This document shows positions 20,324 through 30,947 of a stretch of 64,000 bases of DNA, one piece after another (the stretch's first letter is position 1; the number at the start of each line of letters is the position of its first letter). Both the position numbers and the translations under genes were made by a program. Source of the DNA: Zasmidium citrigriseum (taxonomy: Eukaryota > Ascomycota > Dothideomycetes > Mycosphaerellales > Mycosphaerellaceae); contig NHNW01000034.1 in assembly GCA_002786025.1 (NCBI GenBank), positions 310,001 to 374,000 on the forward strand, read 5' to 3'. The notes beneath the pieces were generated by a model. That model ran no database searches. It saw only the letters and a list, made by a program, of their open reading frames with translations, and had not been told where the DNA came from.

Positions 20324-20660
20324 TGTTCTCGCTGGAACTGTTGTTGGCCGAGCCATTAAAGCGGCGGCTGGTTGCATGGAGAAGAGATGGTCATGATGGG
20401 GATGCTCTCTCGCCCAAACCATCGTTGGCCGAGCCATTGAAGCTGCTGTCGGATACGCCAAGAGAGCGTGCTGGGTATTGGGATGCTCTCGCCGTGTTCT
20501 CGCCGAAAGCATCGTGGATGAAGCTATTGAGGCTGCTGTTGGTCACAGGGCCGCCGATACTGGGAATGGGGACGCTCTTGCCTTCACTTCTCCCCAGTAT
20601 CATCTTTGATCGAGCCATTGGTGCGGCTGGTGGCTGCATGGCGAGAGGGTGCTTCAGGTG
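20324..20660. repeat. degenerate tandem repeat, four units of 81-91 bases
   Basis: The core GTTGGCCGAGCCATT occurs at 20343 and 20424, then as diverged forms at 20514 (GTGGATGAAGCTATT) and 20605 (TTTGATCGAGCCATT), so spacing is 81, 90 and 91 bases. A second shared block, GGGATGCTCTC, also recurs. In one plus frame the units read like GRAIKAA, GRAIEAAVG and DEAIEAAVG, with stops in places. This suggests either a minisatellite or a decayed repeat protein. The block overlaps the 3' end of the GNAT gene. Confidence 0.65.
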
Positions 20661-21466
20661 GGTAAATGCTCTCACCCTGCCCTTTCTCTCCCTGGGCGGT
20701 GCTTTCTTTCACCATGCAATAGCAATCGCGAGTACCTTGGCCACCCAGTGCAGAAACGGGGAACTGGACGCGTTTTCTTTCCTCGAAACCGAATCTATGA
20801 TACAGGGCGCGGCCTTCCAGGGAGGCCTCGCAGTAGGCTGCCAGACCTTGATCCGAATTGACTGCGAAGGCTTCCATCAGCTTGGTTCCTGCTCCCCGTC
20901 GTTGGTGGTCTGGGTGGATTGCTATAAGGCAGAGATCTTGCCGTGGTCAGTTGCTCGGTTCTCGGAGAGAGCGAAGCCAGACGCTCGGATAGAGAACGCT
21001 TACAGATATGAGGCCGGTTACCCATTATAACCCGCCGATTGAGCTCGTGAAGCTCCCAATACTGCCGCACCACGGCCTCCATCATCCGAGATGGACTCTC
21101 CCATCGATAGTCGTCAAAGCGCTTGGCCAGCTCATGGCTCTCATTAATCCCCTGGGAATAGGTCTCCCATCGTATGAAGCCGATCGTTTCTCCCCGCGAA
21201 TCAGGCTGGCTGAGCCCCTGATCCATCCATTGAGGGGGGATGATAGGCGGCGAACTGGGGAGATCGGTGTCGATAACTTTGCGGAAGGATACCTTTGCAT
21301 CTGCGTTCTTGAGCATGCAACAGTACCGGTCATAGGCTCGTCTCCAATGGGCCCAGTCCCTGCCCCGAAGAGTCTGGGCAGCTGGTGAGAGCTCATACGC
21401 CTTGAACTCGATTTCTATGAGTCTTGGGATGTCGCTCAGTTGGACGTCGACGACTTGGAGGGGCAT
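20584..21466 (-). CDS. GNAT-family N-acetyltransferase
   Basis: Exons are 21466-21004 and 20936-20584, giving 271 residues. Joining at donor GTAAGC (21003) and acceptor AAG (20937) gives PHIYLCLIAIHPDHQRRGAG. This is motif A of GNAT enzymes with the acetyl-CoA loop QRRGAG at about residues 164-169, followed by AYCEASLEGRALYHRFGFEE. The acceptor substrate is unknown; the N-terminal half resembles fungal GNATs of unknown substrate. The last 40 residues (after CYCMVKE) run into the minisatellite and may be a late extension. Read-through without splicing destroys motif A, which supports the intron. Confidence 0.85.
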
Positions 21467-21987
21467 TGTGGATCTCGAGGACGGTTGGAGATTGTGAATC
21501 GATGTCTATCTCCGTGAGGTCGAGAAGCTGAAGAGGTCTAGCAGCTACTTTCAGCGCTCGGTCGTCCATGTTCGCAAGGAGATCCCATCGAGGATAGCAG
21601 TCATGGTCCTCAAAGACAGGTGAAGATGGCAACTTGAGGTGCAGCAGCTCGAGGTCGAGCACGTGGGAAGAACAGCTGCAGCTACCGGCTGGCGTTAACG
21701 GCTCAATCCTTCGTGCCTCATCGATCCAGATTAGAACTATCTTCATCAAATACAAGATCCATGAGCAGAGCTGAAAGAGCTTCGACGAACACAGGGCTGA
21801 TGGGATTTACCTCCATTCAAAGTACAAAGTCCTCGACACCACAACTGCTCACCCAATGCCTTCCTCAACTCCTTCCCTGTGGGGACGTCTCTCCAGCATC
21901 CTTTGAACAGCCAGCTTTCCGTCAAATCAATTTCTCACTCCAGACGCCTTGCCATCGCTTTAAGATCCCATCATTCTCCACGGCATT
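21467..21987. other. intergenic stretch
   Basis: The region upstream of the GNAT start. An overlapping ORF on the minus strand (21393-21755) shows no features. Nothing recognised. Confidence 0.3.
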
Positions 21988-22257
21988 CTACTTCTTCCCA
22001 CTCCCCCGTCTCGGCAAATGCAACTTCTCCAGCACCGCTTCCATCTTTCCTCCACTTTCACTCTCCCTTGACTCCTCTGAATTTGTCGAAGTAGCAGACT
22101 CCTTTCTCGAGATGTCGTCCTTGGCGAAAGTTCTATGTTCACACCGCTGAAGCTCGAGAGTCTTAGGTTGGCAGGCATCGTCGTTGCTGCATTGGTGGTT
22201 CATGTGGCGGTCGGCGTGTTGTCGACATGAGAGGATGAATTTGTCGGAGACGTCCAT
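21988..22257 (-). CDS. small Cys/His-containing hypothetical protein
   Basis: An 89-residue ORF whose first 50 residues contain spaced Cys and His (SCRQHADRHMNHQC, then DAC and LQRCEHR), which could bind a metal. It is followed by a Ser/Glu-rich linker and a short helical segment MEAVLEKLHLP near the end. No family recognised and no splicing needed. The Cys/His spacing and clean start favour a real gene, but it could be chance. Confidence 0.4.
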   Translation of the reverse strand: MDVSDKFILSCRQHADRHMNHQCSNDDACQPKTLELQRCEHRTFAKDDISRKESATSTNSEESRESESGGKMEAVLEKLHLPRRGSGKK

Positions 22258-22908
22258 TGAGGTATGTGTTGTATTGTGGTGTAGCGTTTGCTTCTAGTAG
22301 TGTTGCTCTTGTCTCTGACGCTCTGATCGAAGACCTGGTCTGACTGTATTGTGTGCTGTGTGTTGTATGGACCTTTTCAATGCCTCACCTCGCATCGGCC
22401 GTAAAGATCTTTATATCTCAATCGCCAGGCAGTATTCGTATCCCGTCGTACCAAATGCAGAACCTCCACCCGCGTAGTCGTAACACCTCCCCAAAAGCAC
22501 AGCCCTCAAGTCGCATACTGCGGCCCTAGCGGTCATCTTCAACGCAGGGCCCGATCCTCCCCCCGACATAGGGTGTGCTTCGCGCTGAGTAACCGTCAGC
22601 CTTCCTGACGTTCGGCCCGACGGCTTCCTGTGGAAGGGTTTCAATGCGCGGGTCACGGGATGAGAGTTGCGTCATAAAGTGCCGGTGGTGGTTTTTGTTG
22701 GTTGTTTGCGATGCGAGTTCGGCTATGTCGCCGTGGTGGTGGATGAGTTCGGGATTGTGTTCGCGGGTATAGACCGCTGTCGGGTGGGTTGTCGTGCGGT
22801 TTTTCGAAGTGTCTGTCGGCGGAAGCGCGTGTATCGTTGGATGTTTGACAGATGGCAATAATTGCGAGATCTCAATGTCCGTCAGTTGGTCAAAAGTTCA
22901 ATCTGCGT
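22258..22908. other. intergenic stretch
   Basis: Contains a 110-codon minus ORF (22526-22858) with low-complexity, His/Thr-rich content that I do not accept as a gene. Nothing else seen. Confidence 0.3.
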
Positions 22909-23229
22909 TCAGACCTGTGACGAAACGTCGATGCGTGTGTTAACGACAAAGCCTTCACTGATCTGGCAATAATCACGCCTACGATGAGCGAAAGGAGATC
23001 GAGCGCTGCGGTTGCAAATGTAGTACACTTTCAGCTTCGTCAGCTCTCCCTTTGCAATGTGCTCCAAGTCGTCTATGGTACCGCACCTCATCGGAGGGTC
23101 GTAGCACAGGGAAGCTATCTGCATCGCTCGAAAGAAGCCGGATTGAAGACGTCGCTTCTTCAATCCCTCGCATAATAGAAGCTGGTCATCAGTCAAGTCT
23201 GCATAGTTCGCATAAGTCATCGTAGTCAT
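22909..23229 (-). CDS. possible small protein with SAP-like N-terminus
   Basis: 106 residues from the ATG at 23229. The segment YADLTDDQLLLCEGLKKRRL followed by QSG recalls the first helices of SAP domains (LTxxQLxxLCxxRxLxxSG), which bind nucleic acid, but the rest of the domain is not evident. It lies 190 bases downstream of the methyltransferase stop on the same strand and could instead be its 3' UTR. No other support. Confidence 0.3.
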   Translation of the reverse strand: MTTMTYANYADLTDDQLLLCEGLKKRRLQSGFFRAMQIASLCYDPPMRCGTIDDLEHIAKGELTKLKVYYICNRSARSPFAHRRRDYCQISEGFVVNTRIDVSSQV

Positions 23230-23419
23230 TGCCGTTTGCACGCTCGAGTCTGTCGTTCCGCCAGTTCGCCGCAGTAGTATTGAGGAGCAGCTTGATTGTG
23301 GTAGTCCGCCGGGAGAAAGCATGTCGTTTCTATTAGCACAGAAATGGGTATCTCGTTGCCTCTCTCGCCGCCCAAACACCGTCGTACGCCATGTCATCAT
23401 CAGAGGTCCTGCTTCCGAT

Positions 23420-24592
23420 TCATGATGGCCGAAAGGCATGTCGTAACCGAAACGCCAGAAGCATTGGCGTTTGCTGGAAGTTGTGGTAGTTTTGGGCTTG
23501 GGATGGTCTTGGATCACCCTGAAAAGCTGGCTCTCGCATAGCATCACATGTAAGGCCGTTCCGAAAGAAGGGCTCCATTAATGACCAGAATGGCCGGTGA
23601 AATACCCACTATATGGTGATCAGTTCTGCGGTGCATTGAACATACGGAGTGCAGCCTTACCAATGGATCTTTCTGTCCCCGAACAGCTTCGCTCCTCACC
23701 GCAGGTATATCGAGATATCTGGGCACTTTGATGTAGGTCTCGAGCAGCTGTTTGCCGGTCTTTGGGTCTTCTCTGACTTCCATGCCGCGATGGCCAGCCG
23801 GCTTTGAGAAAGCTGGATGCAGATCGACAATTACAACGCTGCCGCAGTCAGTAGATGAGGTGAATTTGGGCGTGCTAGATTCTCACCATCCTCCGGGCTT
23901 GAGCATCAGTGGTAGGGCTGCGGCGAGGGGTTCAATATCAGGTAGAGACTTGATTGTGGTGCTGATAGTAATGACATCAAATGGTCTGAGGCATGTTAGC
24001 TAGAACGTAATCTTTGAGGCTGGTGAACGCACTCTTTGCCATTCATGAAGTCCTTCATCAATTGAAGATTCAACAGGTCAATGTAGTCGTACTCGATGTT
24101 GCCTTTAAGGTTGTCCTTTTTGGCGCGCTCCTGGCCTTGTCTGAGCATTTCTCTCGAAAAGTCCAGACCAGTCACGTGCACGCCTTCCTTTGCGAACATT
24201 CTTGCGAGAATACCGCTGCCGGCGCCCAAATCGAGCACGCGATCACCAGGCTTCAGCGTGGGAACCCCACGAATCTTTTGGTCGCCATTATCGGTAAGAC
24301 CAGAAAGCTCGCGCACGGCAGGGAGAAGACACTGTCGGAACATATCATTGCCGTCGCCCTCATGGCTTTGAAAGGTCTCCCAGTCGTCGGCCATGGCCTC
24401 CCAGGCCCTGAAGTTGTCACCCCGGTAATCGGCGCTGTCGTGCGCGGTGGAGCCATTTACGAGGTCGGGCTCATGCCTCTCGTTGGAATTTGGATTGTGT
24501 TCTGTGGTCATGGTGTCGTCGGCTCTGTTGAGATGTCCGGCGAGGAGTGAGATTCTGGAGACGGGAAGTTGGTGGTTGTTCAAGAGCTGCAT
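23420..24592 (-). CDS. class I SAM-dependent methyltransferase
   Basis: Exons are 24592-24033, 23985-23887, 23838-23661 and 23608-23420, giving 341 residues; all three introns are 47-52 bases and keep phase. Motif I VLDLGAGSGILA lies at 119-130, post-motif I VTGLDFSREML follows, and the second exon supplies PFDVITISTTIKSLPDIEPL with a LKPGG motif as in UbiE-like enzymes. The C-terminal exon (WVFHRPFWSLMEPFF) gives a typical fungal small-molecule methyltransferase end. The acceptor substrate is unknown. Translation may start at 24592 or at an internal Met28. Confidence 0.85.
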
Positions 24593-25369
24593 GGGGTGAA
24601 GTTGGCGACAAAGGTTTTATACCCCGCTCTCCGGAACCGTCACAAGTGCAGATGATTGCTGGAGTGTTGTTTCATTGTTTGCACCGCGACATGCGACTCT
24701 TTCTATCACTTGCGAATGTGGTATGAAAGAGTCACTCAGGCTGCCAGCGTGGACTGCGGCCATGGAGCGGTGCTCAGCCCCAGCCATGATTGCTCTAGTG
24801 CATCGCCTGCATGTCGCTCGTGAGCACCAAAGAGCTTGCTGCACCGCCTGCATGACCCAAACGCTGGGCGGCCTCTCACACGCCTCTAAACGCCTGCCCC
24901 GGAGCTCCAGGCGGGCAGGACAAACTTTGGTGCGACAGACTCAATGCCGGAGATGCCTGCGCGCGACATTCGATACGGCGGCTGGATGGGCGGCTCGAGA
25001 TGGGAGTTGCTCTCTCTATGTACTCTTCGAATTCCGCCCCCAAACTTGCCCAACGTCGCTGCCGGCGCGGCGCAGCGCAAAGGCCGCCAGTGGGCGCTGG
25101 AGCCACAAGCGTGAAGCTCCTCAGGCCATCGCCCGCCCGTGCGTCTGCAGTAGAACAACCTCAGCATGGCCACCGGTGAGGGCTCGATTTCTCTCATGTA
25201 CATTTTATACTCCCCACATATCCCAGGCCCTTTTATTTCAGCAATGCCTCACTCAACGATTCCCATGACGAGCATTCCCTAACGTCCAAAGAACCTCGTC
25301 TTATGCCTGGCTGGCAGTTGTACCAGCGCTAACCACCTCGTCAAATCCTCACCCGAGCTGTTCTCCACC
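24593..25369. other. divergent intergenic stretch
   Basis: The promoter side of both the methyltransferase and the CorA-like gene. A 197-codon plus ORF (24675-25268) spans it but is Cys/Arg-rich without pattern, so I treat it as non-coding. Confidence 0.35.
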
Positions 25370-27466
25370 ATGGGTCAGTCTCAGTCAAAGGACAATGCCT
25401 CGCCTCCCGATGAGAAAGATCCCGAGTCGGCGTCAGCAGGAATCGACCACGCCGCGGCAAAGGGCCTCAGAACTTTGCAAGACGAAATCAAGGAGCTCAA
25501 GGCTCATCAGTACGAAGCGTGGAAGCCATGGGACGGCAAAGAACACCTCATCATTCCCCATACCGACGCGGCTGGCGACCAGTATTGCATTGGCGACGCG
25601 TACGAGGGAATCAAGCTGGATCACGAATGGAAGATAAACGAGTATGTCCAGTAATTCTCTCCGCGGAATTTAGCTGACAGTGGCAAAACACAGACCCGGC
25701 CCATATCTCCAGTACATCAAACATCTCTCCAAGACTCTGCCACACTTGGCGTATCTGGGTCACTGGATGGAAGTCGGCGCGGCGCCGCCAAAATGGAAGT
25801 ATCTTAGGCACTACCAACTTGAACGCGAGGACCGCAGCAAACGTACCAACGTCTGTGTCATCGACTACACGAACCAAGTGGCGAGTTTGCGTGACTTTGA
25901 CCACACTCCAGCACTCAAGGAGCATCTCGTAGCCACTAAGCAGACTAAGGATCATGCCCAGATCCGGCTGATTGTGGCAGAAGACCTCAGCCGTGATCTG
26001 GTGGACATGCTGGGATGCCAATACGATGTGGACCCCTTGTTCTTCCTCAATCACATTGGCGACTACCTCTTTCACAACACACGAGATCCTTGGGTCGAAC
26101 TTCCGAGCCTCGATCTGGATGCTCGGAAACGAGCTCATTTCTGTCTGCAGTATTTGCGTGGCCGCTACTTCAAAACCGAGGATGAATTTCACGCTGCCGA
26201 GATTGATAGTGGGCACTTCAATGTTCTTCGTCGTCTAGACAGTGATCGTAGCCGGAAGCGATTGCAAGATGGCTTGCTGGATCGCCCGGGTGCGAGCGTT
26301 GTCCTCTCGCGCTCCAAGAGCTCTCTCTGGATCAAGCCACGGAAAGAGGGCGATCCCATAACCGGTCAGTCTTTTCGTACACAGCCAATAAGCTCCTTGC
26401 TAACGTTCAAGTAGCCATCCTTCTCGTCGACCCGACTGTCAAGCACGGCCATGCGTTGTGGGGTGGCTATCAACCATTTGACCAAACACCCTCCATGGAA
26501 TCGTACCTCAAGGACAAAACCAAGCCGGTCGAAGCACCTCTGCGCAAAAATCTCTTCCAGGATGTCAAGTACTGGTGTGGAAGACTTACCCCTGACGACC
26601 TGGACCTAGTCAACAAGGACCCTCGGTGCATTGCACTCCCGGTGTACAAACTCATCCTGGCGGAATGGCTGACGACACTCAAGTACATGGTAGCACAGCT
26701 CGGCAAGATCGAATGGGAGTTCGAGAAACCACATTGGGGCGAGACACCAAGCGACATCGATGCACTCCTTAAGAAGCTTTCCCCATGGCGGCGCAACGTG
26801 GGCTACTACCAGACGATGATCGGAGAAGCCATCGCACGACTGTACCCACCCGAAGTCCGAGCACCTCTCCACGCCCTGGGTGCCAGCAACATGGCCTCCG
26901 AATCAGATCCCACAGCAGCACACTTCTACATGCCCAAGAAAGACGACGCCGGCATCTCGGACCTCTGGGTCGATTTCCGAAACGTCAAACGCCAGATCGA
27001 CGAGATCCAAGTCCGACTCAAGAGCATCGAAACCATGGCGACGAACAGCATCAACATCGAAGAGAGCCGACGAGCTGTCAAACAGAACAAGAACCTCGCA
27101 CGTTTGACTTTCCTGGCCACGATTTTCATCCCGCTGAATTTCACTTCGAGCTTTTTGAGCGTGTCTCCCGACTTCCCCAAGGCTACCACGACTATCTGGC
27201 TCTTCTTCGCTATTGGCATCCCGATTACTCTGCTGTCCCTCGCGGTTGTCGATCTCACGCACCCACATAAGAACGGCTTCCTCCAGCGGCGATACAGGAA
27301 GTACCGGGCCAAGTTCAAGAAAGATCCCAAGAAGTCCGAACGGAATAATAACAATGGTAACGACGAGCAGCAACAGGAGAAAAAGAAGGATCTGAAAGCT
27401 GTGCTTACGAATCAGTGGTTTAGTAGTCAGCGGCAGGCAACGACGTGGAGGGGGAGGTCTCGCTGA
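25370..27466 (+). CDS. CorA-like divalent cation transporter
   Basis: Exons are 25370-25641, 25694-26364 and 26412-27466, giving 665 residues. Both joins keep phase and conserved sequence (NEPGPYLQYIKHL, PITVAILLVDP). The C-terminal part has a long coiled-coil region (RRAVKQNKNLARLTFLATIF) leading into two membrane spans at about residues 545-565 and 575-595, the CorA topology. The pore motif GMN at the end of TM1 is replaced by SSFLSVS, as seen in many fungal CorA-like proteins, so Mg transport is not assured. The N-terminus MGQSQSK could be myristoylated. A basic/acidic low-complexity tail follows TM2. Confidence 0.85.
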
Positions 27467-28255
27467 TGGATGACATGATGTTTATGACCTGATGAGCATG
27501 ATGCGTTGCATATTTGAGCGATTTCGGACGGGATATATGGCGGCATCTGACGATATGGAATGGCTTGATGAGTGATGACCTATTTGCACAGCATCTCGGA
27601 GCGTTTTGTATGGATAGATGGGTATCATACTGCATTACTTGTACATTGCGACTGCCTGTCGTCTCGAGTCGCAACGTTCAAGTGCGGACTTTGGAGTGCA
27701 CTACCCATCGAGTGCACGAGTGACCCCTGCTCGCATCACATGTTCACCCGGCCGCCCACAGGGGTATGCCTGAGGCTTTTTCGTTACTCGAATCTTGACT
27801 GTCATGTTCTCATTGTGATGTGCACTTGCTATGACTGGTACTGCTCCTCCTGATGAGGCAGTGAGAAGTTACCACGGGTTGGGATGGAGTGAGCCATACC
27901 CTAACACCGAATGTCATCGTGAGGAGCACACCGGGTTCGTGGCTTCCATTCTTCTACTGCTCACCGGATGATAGCTTCGCCATGATGACTCTCTGAGGCA
28001 TTGAGGGGATCTGAAAGGAGTGTCTTTTGTGCCCTATGATGTGGCAGTATCCTCTAACAAACAACCAACACAAGTGATGTAAGAAAAATTCGTTCTCGTG
28101 ATGACGAGGTGGTCCTCAATTTCCAGGCCTTTTGCCTCACACTCCACCTCTTGGTCAGACAGGCCACGTTCTGTGCCTCTTTCAAGAGCCGCACATGAGC
28201 GCGCTCCTCATACTGTGCCCATCGTGCGCCTCTTTCGTCCTGCCTATTTCTCTTT
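27467..28255. other. convergent intergenic stretch
   Basis: About 790 bases between the CorA-like stop and the next gene, with only short unsupported ORFs. Nothing recognised. Confidence 0.3.
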
Positions 28256-28534
28256 CTAGTTCTTCCAAGCAGCACAAATCTTAGGCGACCTGCTCTCCAT
28301 CCCCACAGGCTTACACCCGCCAACAAAAGCCCAGCGCTTCCAGGCAGGACACGCCTGTCCGGCCTCTGCCTCACGCACGTACACGGCGGTGCTGTTGCCG
28401 CTGTCACTGTCGCTGGTGGTCGAGGTGGATTCGGTGGCTGGGTGGGAGCAGGCTGGGCCGCCGCCGAGGCCGAGGAGTGGGAAGGCGGTGGTGGAGGCCG
28501 CGAGGGCGAGGAGGATTGGGGTGAGGAATTGCAT
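28256..28534 (-). CDS. small secreted Cys protein (effector-like)
   Basis: 92 residues. A clear signal peptide (MQFLTPILLALAASTTAF) is followed by a Ser/Thr-rich linker and four Cys in the contexts ACSH, ACPAW, GGCKP and KICAAW, which allow two disulfides. The repeated C-P/A-A-W element (ACPAWKRW, ICAAWKN) at both ends of the C-terminal part may be an internal duplication. Size, secretion and Cys pattern are those of candidate fungal effectors. No homologue recognised. It sits next to another secreted Cys-rich gene in a gene-poor block. Confidence 0.65.
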   Translation of the reverse strand: MQFLTPILLALAASTTAFPLLGLGGGPACSHPATESTSTTSDSDSGNSTAVYVREAEAGQACPAWKRWAFVGGCKPVGMESRSPKICAAWKN

Positions 28535-29603
28535 TGTTGTGTTGGTGGTGAGCGAGTGGACGCCGTGGCTGGGGTCGTTGTTAGTGCATGGTGAAAGTGT
28601 TGTGTTGGGTCTTTGGAGGCTTACATTGGCAATGTATATATCCTAACCGAAAATAGAGAATGAAAGTAGCAATATCTTGTGATGATAGTAGACTCGTAGT
28701 GTGAAGAAACGTGAACCAACCGTCTCCTCCCAGCGCCGCGACGATGTCTTATACAACCGCGCGCATCCATCTCCGTCGCCGTTAAGACGGTTGATGGATT
28801 CGCACAATGATTAGGCCGAAGAGGCCTGACACATGTGTCGCTCTCCCGTGTCTTTGATTCTGGCATCAAAGCGTCCGCCTAATTATAATATGCACCTCGC
28901 AACGGCTGGGAGCATCTTGATTCGTACTTTTTCACTTTGTCATGCACGCGGGACTTGAGTTGGAGAGTGGGCATAAGACAGTGCTTCCTTGTATTTGGCG
29001 CTTAATGATGTCGCGTCTGAGATCGCGGGTTCGCGTCGTGGTGTGTTGGTGTTCGATGTTGGAGAGATGAGGTCGTCGGTGGCCCCTTTCGCGGCTGTTC
29101 AAGTTGCAACGGCGAACGGCGTCCGTTCCGAGGGCCGGCGGCACAGCAACTTCACCTCACCTCACCTCACTCCATCTACTGTCCACTTCTCTCCCTTCAC
29201 GCAGACAGCGTCGATTCGACGCGATCCGGCTGGCCAGTGGAAGCGGTCGGATTGCACACGACAGCGACCGCTCGACCTCGCCGCAGGCTAGTCATGGCAA
29301 TACGCGCAAGATTCCCTGCAAGTGTATTGTCGATGAAATCCGATCTGGTCTCAGCGTCTCTTTGAAAATGAACGAGGCTCTGGCATCGCTCAGAATGCGC
29401 AAATTGGAGGTAGACGATTCGAATTTGCTTCGACAGTAAAGACTGAAAACCGTACACTTGCAAAGAAAACTATCCGCCAGCTGTTGTTTCTTCAAGACAA
29501 TACGAGACCACGCCTCCGTCCGTCCCTGCCGATTCTCCTCCACTCGCTGCTTCTTCAGCGACGATCAACGACGATCATTCCAAACGCTTCGACTCTTATA
29601 CGC
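28535..29603. other. gene-poor stretch with repeat copy 1
   Basis: No gene accepted. It holds a CACCT microsatellite (29153-29170) and a diverged repeat described separately. Confidence 0.4.
29150..29427. repeat. unknown diverged repeat, copy 1
   Basis: Aligns by eye with 33440-33710. Shared landmarks in the same order are CTTCACC, GCCAGTGG(A/G)AGCGGTC, GACAGCGA, GCTCG(A/G)CCTCG, GCTAG(T/A)CATGG, (T/C)CCTGCAAG, TCTGGT and CGAATTT. Spacing is nearly equal across about 270 bases. Both strands keep open frames across part of it, so it may be a decayed gene family or a short mobile element remnant. Confidence 0.6.
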
Positions 29604-30699
29604 TTACACGTAGACGAAGCTGTAGGTACCATCAATCTGGCCGCCCGGAAGGAATGCTGGTGTACAGGCATGGAAAACCTGATTCTCATCAATTTTACGA
29701 ACGTTGTTGCCATCTGAATCAGCACAGTTATGGAAAGTTCCATCCCAGCAGTTGAATGTTGGTATGAACGAAACATATCTGGCGGAAGACGGGTCAGCAA
29801 CAGTGTCAAACATGAAGGAGCAATTCAAGAACTTACCCGCTAGTTCCCTGCTGCTGATTGTATGTGTCCGAGATCGTGTACGACTCCGACTTGGTAAAGG
29901 AGTATCCAACTGCTGCGGCAACGAAGCCGAATAGATCGGACGAGAGCATAGGACTGATCGATTCGCCTTCCGTGACGGTCGCAGAAACAGTGACGGGGCA
30001 ACCACCAGCAGTGTTGCAATTTTTGGTACGAGATGCCTTGACTTGACGGCCGCCTTCAGTGGTCCTGCCGGACGTAGGATTGAAGGTGCACTTCGAGTTC
30101 TGGCGCTTCCCCAGAGCCCCCTTAGCAACGGTACGATCAGAGCGCTTCCAGGAGAATTCTCCAAGACCCTCGATGGAACGCTTGCCGAACTCTCCAACCA
30201 GGTTGTCGATCTTAAGAGAGACGACGGATGCGTTCCCATTCGCACTTTGCGTCCGGGCCTCGGCCATGCTTGATGCTGGGGCGGCAGATTCACAGTCCTC
30301 GGAGCCACAGCAAAATTGAAGCATGAACGTGTCTTGGAGAGCCGTATAGTAGCATCCTGCCTGGTTCCATCCACGCTCGTAGTACCCACAACTCGGGAGA
30401 TCTGTGGAAGCAGGAGTCCGAACGATGATCTTGCAGGTATCACCGGCGTCATGACTGTTCCACCAGACGTCGTAGCCCATCCCGTTTTTACCTGCATAGT
30501 CTTGTCCGAGGTCGGCACTGTTGTATATGTTGCATTCTGGGTAGCCGTTTTGAGCACTGGCTCCGTGCTGACAATCCGTACAGCCCTGTGTTGTGCAAGC
30601 GCTCAGGAGCCTGTCAGCGTCTCGGGGCGTGACCAAAGCTGTGCTTGAGTGAAGTAGTAGAGCAGCGCTCAGGACATAGGCGAGGCGTTGGAAACCCAT
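29604..30699 (-). CDS. secreted Cys-rich two-part protein with Kex2-type sites
   Basis: Exons are 30699-29837 and 29778-29604, giving 345 residues. A signal peptide (about 1-21) is followed by an N-terminal part with about 11 Cys (residues 35-136). Three Lys-Arg sites at 173-174, 185-186 and 198-199 follow, excising two short peptides if cleaved by a Kex2-type protease. The C-terminal part (about 200-345) is Ser/Thr/Gly-rich with alternating hydrophobic pattern (VTVSATVTEG, GYSFTKSESYTISDTY) and ends in FNCWDGTFHNC and HACTPAF. The pattern suggests an all-beta fold, possibly of membrane-active type, but no family is identified. An overlapping ORF in another frame (29604-30557) is a shadow. 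Confidence 0.75.
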
Positions 30700-30897
30700 G
30701 GTGTAGGCAGACCCGGGTCGACGAACTTGATGTGAAGTGATTGCTGCTTTGAGGCTGAGCGTTGACGAGCTGGCAATTGTCTGGTTGAGAGAACACACTT
30801 CTTGATGGTTCTTGACATCTATTTATGCCCCTCGCGGGCCATCGTTCCTCGGCCACTCCGAAGTTTGGTTTGAAGTCCTTGACGTGAGGCACGCGGG

Positions 30898-30947
30898 CAT
30901 CGCTTGTTGAGCATCATCGCTTCATCGCTTGCTGAGCATCATCACTC
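30898..30947. repeat. 25-base direct repeat, two copies
   Basis: CATCGCTTGTTGAGCATCAT at 30898 recurs as CATCGCTTGCTGAGCATCAT at 30923, with one mismatch in the first 20 bases. It lies upstream of the secreted-protein gene start. Confidence 0.8.

Noticed and set aside
24675..25268. 197-codon plus ORF
   Set aside because: Cys/Arg-rich without pattern, lies in a divergent promoter region, no homology signal.
29604..30557. 317-codon minus ORF overlapping the secreted gene
   Set aside because: A different frame of the same DNA; the accepted frame has signal peptide, Cys pattern and a conserved-looking splice.
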